A DNA stretch of 64,000 nucleotides from Clostridiales bacterium (GTDB lineage: Bacteria > Bacillota > Clostridia > Oscillospirales > Acutalibacteraceae), in contig DXXG01000028.1 of the NCBI GenBank assembly GCA_019416455.1, positions 552,603-616,602 of the forward strand, read 5' to 3'. A program made the position numbers and the translations under genes. The notes beneath the pieces were generated by a model. The model searched no databases. It was given only the letters and a program-made list of their open reading frames with translations, and was not told where the DNA came from. Every line of letters begins with the position of its first letter. The stretch's first letter is position 1. This document shows positions 41,769 through 50,005 of this stretch, one piece after another.

Positions 41769-42695
41769 ATGAAAAAAGGCTTTGCAAAACGGAGCAGGTT
41801 TCTGCGATATCTGCCCCTCTACTTGATGATGCTGCCTGGCTGCTTATATCTTATCATCAATAACTACATCCCCATGACAGGTATCGTACTTGCATTCAAG
41901 CGCTATCATTTCTCCACTGGGATCTACAACAGTCCCAATATCGGGTTCGACAACTTCAAGTTTCTGTTCAACACCAAAGATGCTTGGACCATCACCCGCA
42001 ACACATTGGCGTACAACCTGGTATTTATTGTGCTGGGTACTGTTCTCGCTATCGCTGTCGCTGTGATTCTCAATGAGATCCGGGCGAAACAGGCGAAACA
42101 GTTCTATCAAACCATCATCTTAGTTCCCTTTTTGATCTCTATCGTTATCGTCAGTTATTTGGTTTACGCCTTTTTGAACACTGAAAATGGATTTATCAAC
42201 AACAGCATCCTGGAGCCTCTTGGGAAGGACATCATTTCCTGGTATTCCTCTCCTCAATACTGGCCTGTTATTTTAGTCTTGGTGAACATTTGGAAAGGCT
42301 TGGGATATAACAGTATTCTCTACTATGCCACCTTGGTGGGCATAGACCGGGAACTGTACGAAGCCGCTGTGATCGACGGAGCTTCCCGCTGGAAGCAGAT
42401 CAAACATATCACTCTGCCCGGATTGAAAGCCACTATCATCATTCTTACCCTGATGAGCATCAGCAAGATCTTCTACTCCGACTTTGGCCTGTTCTATCAG
42501 GTTCCTATGAACCAAGGGCCTCTGCTGGATGTCACCAACACCATCGACACCTATGTTTACCGTGGTCTGATGAATTCCACCAACCTGGGCATGACGGCAG
42601 CCGCTGGACTGTATCAATCCTTTGTGGGATTTGTCCTGGTGATCACTGCCAACTTGGTTGTCCGCAAAATAGACTCGGACAGCGCTCTATTCTAA
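41769..42695 (+). CDS. Sugar ABC transporter permease, LplB type
   Basis: 308 residues, six membrane helices. The EAA loop that contacts the ATPase is ELYEAAVIDGASRWKQIKHITLPG. N-terminus (LPLYLMMLPGCLYLIINNYIPMTGIVLAFK) is typical of LplB/YteP proteins. AGAAAGGAA precedes ATG. 69 bases after the binding-protein gene. Confidence 0.92.
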   Translation: MKKGFAKRSRFLRYLPLYLMMLPGCLYLIINNYIPMTGIVLAFKRYHFSTGIYNSPNIGFDNFKFLFNTKDAWTITRNTLAYNLVFIVLGTVLAIAVAVILNEIRAKQAKQFYQTIILVPFLISIVIVSYLVYAFLNTENGFINNSILEPLGKDIISWYSSPQYWPVILVLVNIWKGLGYNSILYYATLVGIDRELYEAAVIDGASRWKQIKHITLPGLKATIIILTLMSISKIFYSDFGLFYQVPMNQGPLLDVTNTIDTYVYRGLMNSTNLGMTAAAGLYQSFVGFVLVITANLVVRKIDSDSALF

Positions 42696-42715
42696 AAAAG
42701 GAGGCTCCTCACATT

Positions 42716-43594
42716 ATGGTAGAAAAAAATAAGGGCTTCCAGATCGTAGCCCACTGTATCATGATCCTGCTGACTCTGTTTTGCCTGCTTCCTTTTTTAC
42801 TGCTCATCGTTTCTTCTTTTACAGACGAAACCACACTAATTCAAGACGGTTACGCCTTTTTCCCCAAGAAATTGAGCCTGGAAGCATATCGGTACCTGCT
42901 CGTGGACTCCACTGCCATTGCCAGAGGGTACCTAATCTCCGTAGTTGTCACAGTGGTGGGAACCACCATCAATCTGCTGCTCACCGTGATGCTCGCTTAT
43001 CCCCTTTCTCGAAAAGATCTTCCCAAACGCAACTTTTTCGCCTTCTTTCTCTTCTTTACCATGCTCTTCAACGGTGGTCTTGTACCCACCTACATCATGT
43101 GGACGCAGACCTTCCACATTAAAAACACGATTTTCGCTCTTTTGGTCCCCGGTTTGCTTATGAACGCATTCAACGTGATCATGATGCGCACCTATATCAA
43201 CTCCAATATCCCCGACGCAGTAATCGAAGCCGCCCGGATTGACGGCGCGGGAGAATTCCGCCTGTTGATCCAGATCATTCTTCCCATGTCTCTGCCCATC
43301 GTGGCAACTTTGGCCCTTTTGGCAGGACTGGCCTATTGGAACGACTGGCTGAATGGCCTATACTACATTACAGACGACCGGCTATTCAGTATTCAAGTCA
43401 TCTTAAACCGCATGCTGACAAAAACGGAAATGCTCAAACAGGCAGCCACCACTGGCGTTTCCATGGGACCCATGCCGGAAATCGGCATCAAGATGGCTGT
43501 GGCCGTATTGGGTGCCCTGCCCGTGTTGATCGTTTACCCGTTCTTCCAGCGCTATTTTGTGAAAGGCATCGCCATTGGTGCCGTGAAAGGATAA
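42716..43594 (+). CDS. Sugar ABC transporter permease, LplC/YtcP type
   Basis: 292 residues, six helices; EAA loop AVIEAARIDGAGEFRLLIQIILPMSLP. Ends YPFFQRYFVKGIAIGAVKG, the standard tail. AAAGGAGG is upstream. Forms the heterodimeric channel with the previous permease. Confidence 0.92.
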   Translation: MVEKNKGFQIVAHCIMILLTLFCLLPFLLLIVSSFTDETTLIQDGYAFFPKKLSLEAYRYLLVDSTAIARGYLISVVVTVVGTTINLLLTVMLAYPLSRKDLPKRNFFAFFLFFTMLFNGGLVPTYIMWTQTFHIKNTIFALLVPGLLMNAFNVIMMRTYINSNIPDAVIEAARIDGAGEFRLLIQIILPMSLPIVATLALLAGLAYWNDWLNGLYYITDDRLFSIQVILNRMLTKTEMLKQAATTGVSMGPMPEIGIKMAVAVLGALPVLIVYPFFQRYFVKGIAIGAVKG

Positions 43595-43598
43595 CACT

Positions 43599-44660
43599 AT
43601 GGAACTCTTTACTTATCAGCCCCTCCAGCCCGCTTGGGTCAGCTTTGAAAATCCCGCCGGCACTCCCGGAGCCGGAGGGAAAGAAAATTTTGGAGCCAAG
43701 GGACATCCCTTTGAATTTCTTGCCTCAGGGGAAGAAAAGGTCCTCTGTGACATAGAGGGCCCCGGAGTGATCCGGCGAATCTGGTTCACTCTGGAAGACC
43801 GCAGTCAGGAGATGCTTAAAAACATCTATCTATGCGGCTATTGGGACGGTGAAACAAAACCTTCTGTTTACGCACCCATTGGAGATTTCTTCTGCATGGG
43901 ATACGGTGGGATGAAGCCTTTTGAAAACGAATTTTTCGCCTCCCCGGAAGGACGTTCCTTCCTGTGCCAAATCCCCATGCCGTTCCTTAAGCGTGGAAAA
44001 CTTACCTTAAAGAATCTTTCCTCAAAAGAGAACGGTCATTTATTTTACGACGTAGATTTAACCAAACAGGAGTTGCCAGAAGACACTCTTTATTTTCACG
44101 CGCTCCACAGTGGGCCCCGTCAAAATGAGTTGGGAAAAGACGTTGTCATTCTTCCCGAGACTTGCGGGAAAGGCCGATTCCTGGGTATGAATGTGACCAT
44201 CTTCCCCAACACTCAGTACAAGGATAGCTGGTGGGGAGAAGGCGAAGTCAAGGTTTACCTTAATGGGGAATCCACCCCCTCTCTGGTCGGCACAGGAACC
44301 GAGGACTACATTAGCACAGCCTGGGGACAAGGATCCTTTATCAACCGGTTCCAGGGCTGTATGGCTGTAGATGCCTGCGGAGCATCTTTCTACCGGTTCC
44401 ATCAGAATGACCCCATTTTCTTTCCGGAAAAATGTAGGGTAGAATTGCAAGCCATTGGAGGCGCCTCCAAAGAGATGGCTCAAAAATTCATGGAGCAAGG
44501 AAGCAGTATGATCCCCCTTGCATATGACTTGAACGGAAGAATGACCCATCTCTACCAGAAAGACTGGCAGTGGAGCGATGTCCCAGAAGATGGATTCATC
44601 ACATTTTACCGGCAGGACACTTTTTCGACGGTAGCTTATTACTACTTGCAACGTACTTAA
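43599..44660 (+). CDS. GH172 (DUF2961) glycoside hydrolase
   Basis: 353 residues, cytoplasmic. Conserved jelly-roll family signatures: GPGVIRRIWFTLEDRS, SWWGEGEVKVYLNGESTPSLVGTGTEDYISTAWG. The Glu of WWGEGE (about 212) and the Glu of GTEDY (about 233) are 21 residues apart, the same spacing as the reported catalytic Glu pair (E270/E291) of the Bifidobacterium GH172 difructose-anhydride/fructofuranosidase. Known members act on alpha-fructofuranosides or D-arabinofuranosides. Starts 4 bases after the permease stop, so it belongs to the importer operon and probably processes the imported sugar. Confidence 0.85.
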   Translation: MELFTYQPLQPAWVSFENPAGTPGAGGKENFGAKGHPFEFLASGEEKVLCDIEGPGVIRRIWFTLEDRSQEMLKNIYLCGYWDGETKPSVYAPIGDFFCMGYGGMKPFENEFFASPEGRSFLCQIPMPFLKRGKLTLKNLSSKENGHLFYDVDLTKQELPEDTLYFHALHSGPRQNELGKDVVILPETCGKGRFLGMNVTIFPNTQYKDSWWGEGEVKVYLNGESTPSLVGTGTEDYISTAWGQGSFINRFQGCMAVDACGASFYRFHQNDPIFFPEKCRVELQAIGGASKEMAQKFMEQGSSMIPLAYDLNGRMTHLYQKDWQWSDVPEDGFITFYRQDTFSTVAYYYLQRT

Positions 44661-44692
44661 CCTGAAAACTCCTTATCCGTCCGATGTTTCTC

Positions 44693-44729
44693 AAAAGACT
44701 AGGTGCTAATTCTCCGCACCTAGTCTTTT
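44693..44729 (+). terminator. Terminator of the importer-GH172 operon
   Basis: AAAAGACTAGGTGC pairs perfectly with GCACCTAGTCTTTT (14 bp, 9-base loop), T run follows. Confidence 0.85.
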
Positions 44730-45067
44730 TCTATCCTCTCTTTCCACAGTAAAAGAAGGCGCTGTAAGAACATCGGGACCTCACACCGCTTCCTAACCGA
44801 AAAAACACACATAGGGATGAAGAAGAAATCGATCCTGGCACATTGAGAGATTACTTGAAACAACAACAGATTGTTCAGCTCAACGGCCTTGCATCCTTTT
44901 TAAATAGAAAGAATAAGCTCAGCGAGTACCATAATACGTCTCAACCATAACCTCTATGGTCCCTTTAGTTGCTGCATGGTTTCGGAAGTCCAGAACAAAA
45001 TAAAAACAGTATAACAAAGCGTTAAGGCCTGCTTACACACTTTTTTACAAACTCCTGGAGGAAACAA
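44730..45067. other. Intergenic, no supported gene
   Basis: Contains a start-less open stretch (about 44780-44950) reading DEEEIDPGTLRDYLKQQ..., possibly gene debris. Otherwise AT-rich upstream DNA of the LysR gene. Confidence 0.4.
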
Positions 45068-45994
45068 ATGAACCTGCAACAGCTCAAATACATTGTAGAG
45101 ATCGCAGATTGCCATTCCATTACCAAAGCGTCCAAAAAGCTTTTTGTCTCACAACCCTATCTGAGCAAAGTTGTTTCTGACTTTGAAGCAAGGGTTAAGA
45201 AACAGATCTTTATCCGACACAACAACGGGTTGGAATTGACCATATATGGGCACAAAGTATACCTGATCTCCCGATCGATCCTGGATCAAATGGAACAGCT
45301 GGAAGGTCTGGAAAGCAGAGGACCTTCTGAGACCACCGGAGCGACGCTGTCTTTTTCCGTGGGCAATCTTATCTTAAAAGACAGCTTGCTTTTGGAGTAT
45401 CTTTCCTCTGTGCGAGAATCAAGGAGTGATGTGGATCTTGTTGAGACCACCATTGAAGAGAGCATCCATCGGGTAGAAGAAAACAGTTCTGAGTTCGCTA
45501 TTTTGGTGGTGGACGATTTTCAAAAGGATCTTTTGAAAACTATTACAGACCGCAAAGGGTTGGAATGGATAGAACTGGACAAAGGTGATTTGTACTGTCA
45601 CTTCTCTCGAAACCATTTATTGGCTGAAAAACCAAAACTAAGCTTAGAAGAGTTGGCTCGATATCCACTGGTTCGATTGAAAACAGATAAATTCACGGTT
45701 TATTCCAGAGAAAAGTTCCACGAGACACATCCCTTTGTGGAAGTTTGCAAACATTTTACGGTAAATCACTACCACTCCTCTTTAAGCGTGGTCAAAAATA
45801 GTGGCGCTTTTATGATCGGCAACAAATGGCAGATCTCCGAATTGGAGAAAATGGGGATTCAAAGCACTCGGCTCCCCCACTCGCGTCTCAAAGTCCATTT
45901 ACTGATCCTCAAAAAAGAAGTTGCAACATTTTCGGAGGAAGCAAAAAAATTCCTCCAGCTTTTTAAAAATAGCTATGGGTTAGGAGAGCCATAA
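45068..45994 (+). CDS. LysR-family transcriptional regulator
   Basis: 308 residues. N-terminal winged HTH MNLQQLKYIVEIADCHSITKASKKLFVSQPYLSKVVSDFEARVKKQIF; C-terminal LysR effector domain, diverged. TGGAGG lies eight bases before the ATG. It stands alone ahead of the signal-peptidase pair. Effector and targets unknown. Confidence 0.9.
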   Translation: MNLQQLKYIVEIADCHSITKASKKLFVSQPYLSKVVSDFEARVKKQIFIRHNNGLELTIYGHKVYLISRSILDQMEQLEGLESRGPSETTGATLSFSVGNLILKDSLLLEYLSSVRESRSDVDLVETTIEESIHRVEENSSEFAILVVDDFQKDLLKTITDRKGLEWIELDKGDLYCHFSRNHLLAEKPKLSLEELARYPLVRLKTDKFTVYSREKFHETHPFVEVCKHFTVNHYHSSLSVVKNSGAFMIGNKWQISELEKMGIQSTRLPHSRLKVHLLILKKEVATFSEEAKKFLQLFKNSYGLGEP

Positions 45995-46032
45995 CCTTCC
46001 GGTTATAGCGGCCCTATGCAAATGCGTATTTG

Positions 46033-46049
46033 TACCTGATCGCCAGGTA
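46033..46049 (+). other. Small hairpin in the leader of the TasA-like gene
   Basis: TACCTG-ATCGC-CAGGTA, with a wider imperfect GGCCCTATG...CATAGGCC pairing around it, upstream of the ribosome site at 46072-46078. Confidence 0.3.
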
Positions 46050-46087
46050 TGGTACCATAGGCCCTGTAACAAAGGAGGTCATCTTAC

Positions 46088-46567
46088 ATGAAAAAAATAA
46101 CCATTTTATCTATTTTAACTGGGGCTGTGATCATAGCGACTTCCGTTGCCACCTACGCGGTATGGGATACGGTCACTGTAGAGAGCAGAGGAAATACCGT
46201 TACCATGCGTAATCCCGTCACCGTGTCCGACAGCACCACCGAACAAAATATCTCTGCCGATGCCGGCACATTGGCCCCCGCTTCTGTGACCGCATCGGGC
46301 ACCGTCAAATTTAATGTGGAAAACGATGACGGTGTTGCAAAAATATTGACACTACAGGAATCCATCCAAGCGTCTGAGGCGCTGATCGAAACCACAGACT
46401 ATTCCATTGTATTTTCCGGAGATGGCGTTGTTGGAAAAGCCGACAACAGCGTGACGGACGGCGAGGAAGAATACACATATACCATTTCTTTTACAGAAAG
46501 CGGCCTCGAGAAGCTGAAAACCAATTCGAATAACTGTACTGTGAAAGTGACTGCCACTTTGAGTTAA
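46088..46567 (+). CDS. Small secreted TasA/camelysin-like protein (SipW substrate)
   Basis: 159 residues. N-terminal MKKITILSILTGAVIIATSVATYAVWDT fits the SipW-type signal, in which processing occurs near the Ala-x-W region. The mature part is a Thr/Ser-rich beta protein of about 130 residues, shorter than TasA. AAAGGAGG precedes the ATG. The next gene is a SipW-type peptidase, which supports an exported filament- or surface-forming protein. Confidence 0.65.
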   Translation: MKKITILSILTGAVIIATSVATYAVWDTVTVESRGNTVTMRNPVTVSDSTTEQNISADAGTLAPASVTASGTVKFNVENDDGVAKILTLQESIQASEALIETTDYSIVFSGDGVVGKADNSVTDGEEEYTYTISFTESGLEKLKTNSNNCTVKVTATLS

Positions 46568-46583
46568 TACATCTCATTTTCCT

Positions 46584-47126
46584 ATGTTACAGCTCGTACG
46601 TAAATTCACTTTTATCATTTGCGCAGGAATTTTATTCCTCCTCTTGCTTTGGGGCATCTTCCTCCCGAACACTTTGAATCAGTTTTTCCCCTATGGGTTT
46701 TATCACATTTTGACAAACAGTATGGAACCTACTATAAAAACTAATTCTCTTGTGTTTGTGAGAGCATACGACGATAACATTCCTCTTAAAAAAGGCAACA
46801 TCATTGCTTTTTGGGCCAACCGTTTTGGAGAGAGGATCGTGATTATGCATCGATTTTCCCACACGGAGATCAATACAGAAGGTCAAACCGTCTATAGGAC
46901 TCATCCAGAGGGAAGCGACACTTTGGATATCTACGAAACGAAGGCGGAAGATCTATTGGGCGTCTATCTGTTCCATATCCCCTACATTGGGAAATTTGTA
47001 TCGTTTGCAAAAAGCGGGTTTGGTCTACTGTGGGCGTTTCAAGTTATCGCGATCCTTCTCACCAGAAAGCTTATTCTTACCAGGTGGGAAGAGAAACAAA
47101 AAGCAGCCGAACCAGTCGCTCCCTAG
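46584..47126 (+). CDS. sipW: Signal peptidase I, SipW (ER) type
   Basis: 180 residues, S26B family. N-terminal helix, catalytic Ser in LTNSMEPTIKTNSLV, and His in RIVIMHRF where bacterial-type enzymes have Lys, so it is the archaeal/ER-like Ser-His form. C-terminal helix AFQVIAILLTRKLIL. Starts 17 bases after the small secreted protein gene; likely cleaves that protein. Confidence 0.85.
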   Translation: MLQLVRKFTFIICAGILFLLLLWGIFLPNTLNQFFPYGFYHILTNSMEPTIKTNSLVFVRAYDDNIPLKKGNIIAFWANRFGERIVIMHRFSHTEINTEGQTVYRTHPEGSDTLDIYETKAEDLLGVYLFHIPYIGKFVSFAKSGFGLLWAFQVIAILLTRKLILTRWEEKQKAAEPVAP

Positions 47127-47897
47127 TTTTGGGCCGGCTCCTTCCGCGATGCAAAAAATCGCCATACTCAAAATTGACCTAAAGGTCCTGCAGACGAAAA
47201 TCTGGATCGATCAAGGTCACAAGAAGAGCCCACATTCTCGTTCCTGTTTTTTGGCTCACTTTTGTTTTAGAATTTCTTTGTCATAGTTTGCAATCAGGTG
47301 CGACAACCCGCAAAAAACACTTCACAGTTGTGAAGTGTTTTTTTATTTTTCCTAAAGACTCCAAGATTGTCCCCCGTTGGCTATCGGCATGGACTGTGGT
47401 TTTATTCGTACCCCTTGGAAAAATATCATCCGATCTAGACTGAAGCGATTCTGGATGACCCTAATCATAGCCAAAACAGCAAAAAGGACGATTCTAAAAA
47501 TTCGCGTTTTCGACTGTGAAAGAACAGGTAGCGGAGTACCACGATTACGGATCTTACAAATCCACTGCGTCATAGTACCCATGGGACAGAACACACACCA
47601 AGCGAAAGTCAGCCCCCCAACTCAAAACATTTTACCTTCGCTGCTTGCGAACCGTATGCATTGAGAAATTGTTGCCTCCAACCGCTTGCGACAGATTCGG
47701 CTTCAAAAGATGGATATTATTGAGGAGGTCACATTCCTCGCACCAAAGCAAACCATCTGACTTCGATAATTTATGGAAAATTCTACAATATCATCGTTCA
47801 ACACAACTAAAGTAATTCACGTCAAAAGCAACTTTCCCAGATTCCCTTTCGTGGATTGGAGCACACATCCGCACAAAACAGGTTCGGAGGCGAAAAA
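47127..47897. other. Intergenic, no supported gene
   Basis: About 770 bases. A terminator hairpin lies at 47312-47344. Two overlapping short open frames (47352-47664, opposite strands) lack ribosome sites and recognisable motifs; probably degraded DNA. Confidence 0.5.
47312..47344 (+). terminator. Terminator downstream of sipW
   Basis: AAAAAACACTTCACA pairs with TGTGAAGTGTTTTTT, then a long T run. Confidence 0.75.
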
Positions 47898-47937
47898 AAG
47901 AAAAGTCTTGAAATCAAAAGAATTCAAGACTTTTCTT
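47898..47937 (-). terminator. Terminator beyond the duplicated tRNA-Thr end
   Basis: AAGAAAAGTCTTGAA pairs perfectly with TTCAAGACTTTTCTT (15 bp). Confidence 0.7.
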
Positions 47938-47938
47938 A

Positions 47939-47967
47939 GAGCTGCTAAGCAGATTTGAACTGCTGAC
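47939..47967 (-). repeat. Duplicated 3' end of tRNA-Thr (att-like)
   Basis: 29 bases identical to 48132-48160 within tRNA-Thr (T arm and acceptor end), 193 bases away. Such tRNA 3' duplications are left by tyrosine-recombinase elements. The 164 bases between hold no gene. Confidence 0.65.
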
Positions 47968-48100
47968 ATCTTACCCCAAAAACACTCCGTATTTTCGGGG
48001 ACCCCTCTCTTTTCACATGGGGCTTCGCCCCAAGCCCCCGCCGCATCCGCGGCGCAGGGATGAGGTCAGACCTCGCCGGAATCAGATCACTGAGCAAACA

Positions 48101-48126
48101 AAAAACCGCATCCTACGATGCGGTTT
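48101..48126 (-). terminator. Terminator of the tRNA-Asp/tRNA-Thr transcript
   Basis: AAACCGCATC pairs with GATGCGGTTT, 4-base loop; leftward T run. Confidence 0.8.
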
Positions 48127-48129
48127 CTT

Positions 48130-48205
<76 letters not shown>

Positions 48206-48209
48206 ATAA

Positions 48210-48286
48210 TGGCGACCCGGAACGGGCTCGAACCGTCGACCTCTAGCGTGACAGGCTAGCGTTCTAACCAGCTGAACTACCGGGCC
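48210..48286 (-). tRNA. tRNA-Asp (anticodon GTC)
   Basis: Acceptor GGCCCGG/CCGGGTC, anticodon stem CTAGC/GCTAG with loop CTGTCAC, T arm TTCGAGC, encoded CCA. 77 nt, four bases from tRNA-Thr, same transcript. Confidence 0.95.
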
Positions 48287-48363
48287 ATTTCAGAGGACTT
48301 AGCATACATCTTTAGCCTTTACCTCTTCCACAGTGCCCGAATCATCTCCGAGCGACAGGTGCT

Positions 48364-48392
48364 ATTATACTATACGCTTTTGCAGTTGTCAA
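48364..48392 (-). promoter_or_regulatory. Promoter of the tRNA pair
   Basis: Minus strand TTGACA (48387-48392), 17-base spacer, TATAAT (48364-48369): full consensus. Confidence 0.85.
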
Positions 48393-48421
48393 GCGTTTTT
48401 CATCAAAAAAATAACTTTTTT

Positions 48422-49360
48422 TCAACTGACCCATTTCAGCAGTTCCTCGTCCGTTGTAGACGGCTGCACATAGAACCGATTCAGCGAGAAAAGACTGTCA
48501 GGACAACCCGGACGTACCTGGGCTTTTCCCGGCTCGATGGTAAAGGTACACTTGATGCCGTTGGAGGCCACCAGCTCTTCGCTGAGATCGTTATGCCTGC
48601 CGCCTGGGTAGGCAAGCGCCACCACTTCCTGTCCGGTAACCATCTCGATCCCCACCCGGGACAAGGTCAAATCTCTGGCTAGTGCTTCAGCGTATTCTTC
48701 CTCCGTCTCCCATGGCTGCCGCAAAGCGTCGGGACGTATCTGCGTTTGACCAGAAGCCAGTTCATATTCTTCCTGTTGGTGCAGGTCGTAGGTGTGGCTT
48801 TGAAGGGAAATCAAACCAGAATCCACCATTTCCTTGGCCTGCTGCCAATCGAAATGAGGGATGATAGGAAAACTCATACCTTTATAAGTGTCCTTTCCCA
48901 CAGATACTCCAATGGGAAATACCACTGCGGGCATCTCCATTTCCTTTAATATAGGAAATGCCAAGTCATAAACACTGCTATACCCATCGTCAAAGGTGAG
49001 AAGCACTGGTTTTTCTGGAAGAGGTTTCCCCTGCTCCACCAAAGCGAAAAGCTGTGCTAAAGAAATGGCTTGAAAACCATTTTTCTTTAATAGCTCCAAC
49101 TGCCGCTGAAATTGACCAACCCACATGGTGTCTTTGGAAATCGCGGGATCATCTTCTTTCGCTGTAAGATTGTGATACATTAAGATAGGAACTTCCACCG
49201 TCCCCGGTAAAATTCCTTCATCCTCAGTGACCATCCAGTTGATTCCCGAGGAAATAATTTCCTCGGCCTGAGCCCGAATCGATCCTGCTCCCAATGTGAG
49301 CAGAACTGCCAACAAGCAAAGCACTCTATTCAAGAGCTTTCCATAGACCTTGCGGCTCAT
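48422..49360 (-). CDS. Polysaccharide deacetylase family protein, secreted
   Basis: 312 residues with an N-terminal signal (NRVLCLLAVLLTLGAGSIRAQA). Deacetylase (NodB-like) domain: VPILMYHNL, LLTFDDGYSSVYDLAFPIL with the metal/base Asp pair, LQSHTYDLH supplying the metal His residues, and ALAYPGGRHND. Predicted to de-N-acetylate or de-O-acetylate an extracellular glycan, perhaps cell-wall or biofilm polymer. ATG 49360 has AGAGGTGGAG upstream; a GTG three codons earlier is possible. Confidence 0.87.
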   Translation of the reverse strand: MSRKVYGKLLNRVLCLLAVLLTLGAGSIRAQAEEIISSGINWMVTEDEGILPGTVEVPILMYHNLTAKEDDPAISKDTMWVGQFQRQLELLKKNGFQAISLAQLFALVEQGKPLPEKPVLLTFDDGYSSVYDLAFPILKEMEMPAVVFPIGVSVGKDTYKGMSFPIIPHFDWQQAKEMVDSGLISLQSHTYDLHQQEEYELASGQTQIRPDALRQPWETEEEYAEALARDLTLSRVGIEMVTGQEVVALAYPGGRHNDLSEELVASNGIKCTFTIEPGKAQVRPGCPDSLFSLNRFYVQPSTTDEELLKWVS

Positions 49361-49636
49361 AAACTCCACCTCTCCGTCCTTACAAAATAATAATCTCTCT
49401 TGTTTTGATTATATCGTTCCATATGTGTTTTGTCAAACTAAGGATCGAGACTTTGAGAAAGCAAAAATAGTTATCACTAAACAATTCTAGGCCAAATGCA
49501 CTTTAAAGCACTTAAAACTTAGTAATTTCAAAGTTTTCTTCTTAGTCTACCCTATTCTTTTGCTTGCATTCTTCCAGCAATTTCCAATCTGCAATTCAAA
49601 TCAAAGTCAAAAAATCAACTTTTTCTAAAAAAGCCA

Positions 49637-49665
49637 TTGACAGACCGGCTTCAGGATGATAGAAT
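49637..49665 (+). promoter_or_regulatory. Promoter of tRNA-Trp
   Basis: TTGACA (49637-49642), 17-base spacer, TAGAAT (49660-49665). Confidence 0.8.
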
Positions 49666-49685
49666 AAACAAGCAAAAAATCACAT

Positions 49686-49761
49686 AGGGGTATAGCTCAG
49701 TTGGTAGAGCAGCGGTCTCCAAAACCGCGTGCCGAGGGTTCAAGTCCTTCTGCCCCTGCCA
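49686..49761 (+). tRNA. tRNA-Trp (anticodon CCA), integration target
   Basis: Complete tRNA with acceptor AGGGGTA pairing at the 3' end, anticodon stem GCGGT/ACCGC with loop CTCCAAA, encoded CCA. Its last 45 bases (49717-49761) recur at 59265 and 63869, marking it as the attachment site of the elements to the right. Confidence 0.95.
49717..49761 (+). repeat. Attachment site copy 1 (3' part of tRNA-Trp)
   Basis: 45 bases from the anticodon loop to CCA; identical to 59265-59309 and one mismatch from 63869-63913. Confidence 0.85.
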
Positions 49762-49762
49762 C

Positions 49763-49797
49763 AAAACCGGCGAAAACACTGGGTTTTCGCCGGTTTG
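49763..49797 (+). terminator. Terminator after tRNA-Trp
   Basis: AAACCGGCGAAAAC pairs with GTTTTCGCCGGTTT, then T-rich. A related hairpin follows each of the other two attachment copies, so it travels with the elements. Confidence 0.75.
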
Positions 49798-49892
49798 CTT
49801 TTTCCATGTGTTGCATGGCTATGTGGTGCATTTTGGTTCGGATTTCTGGTTTTCTCACCCACTCGCACCTGCAGCCCCCTCTCCAGCACCTG

Positions 49893-49937
49893 AAACGCAC
49901 CCGGTTTCGCCTTTTTTGGCCCAAACCGGGTGCGTTT
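49893..49937. terminator. Terminator of integrase A
   Basis: AAACGCACCCGGTTT pairs perfectly with AAACCGGGTGCGTTT (15 bp); T run to the right and partial to the left. Confidence 0.75.
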
Positions 49938-50005
49938 TTCTCTTTTTCACTGTTTTGCGGACGCAAAATTTTCCGCATATTTTTTGTTCACTCTGCTGAT
50001 AGGCT

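Noticed and set aside
44780..44950. Start-less stretch reading DEEEIDPGTLRDYLKQQ
   Set aside because: No start codon or ribosome site and no recognised family; at most debris.
47352..47664. Overlapping short frames on both strands after sipW
   Set aside because: No motifs, no ribosome sites, and each is the other's shadow.
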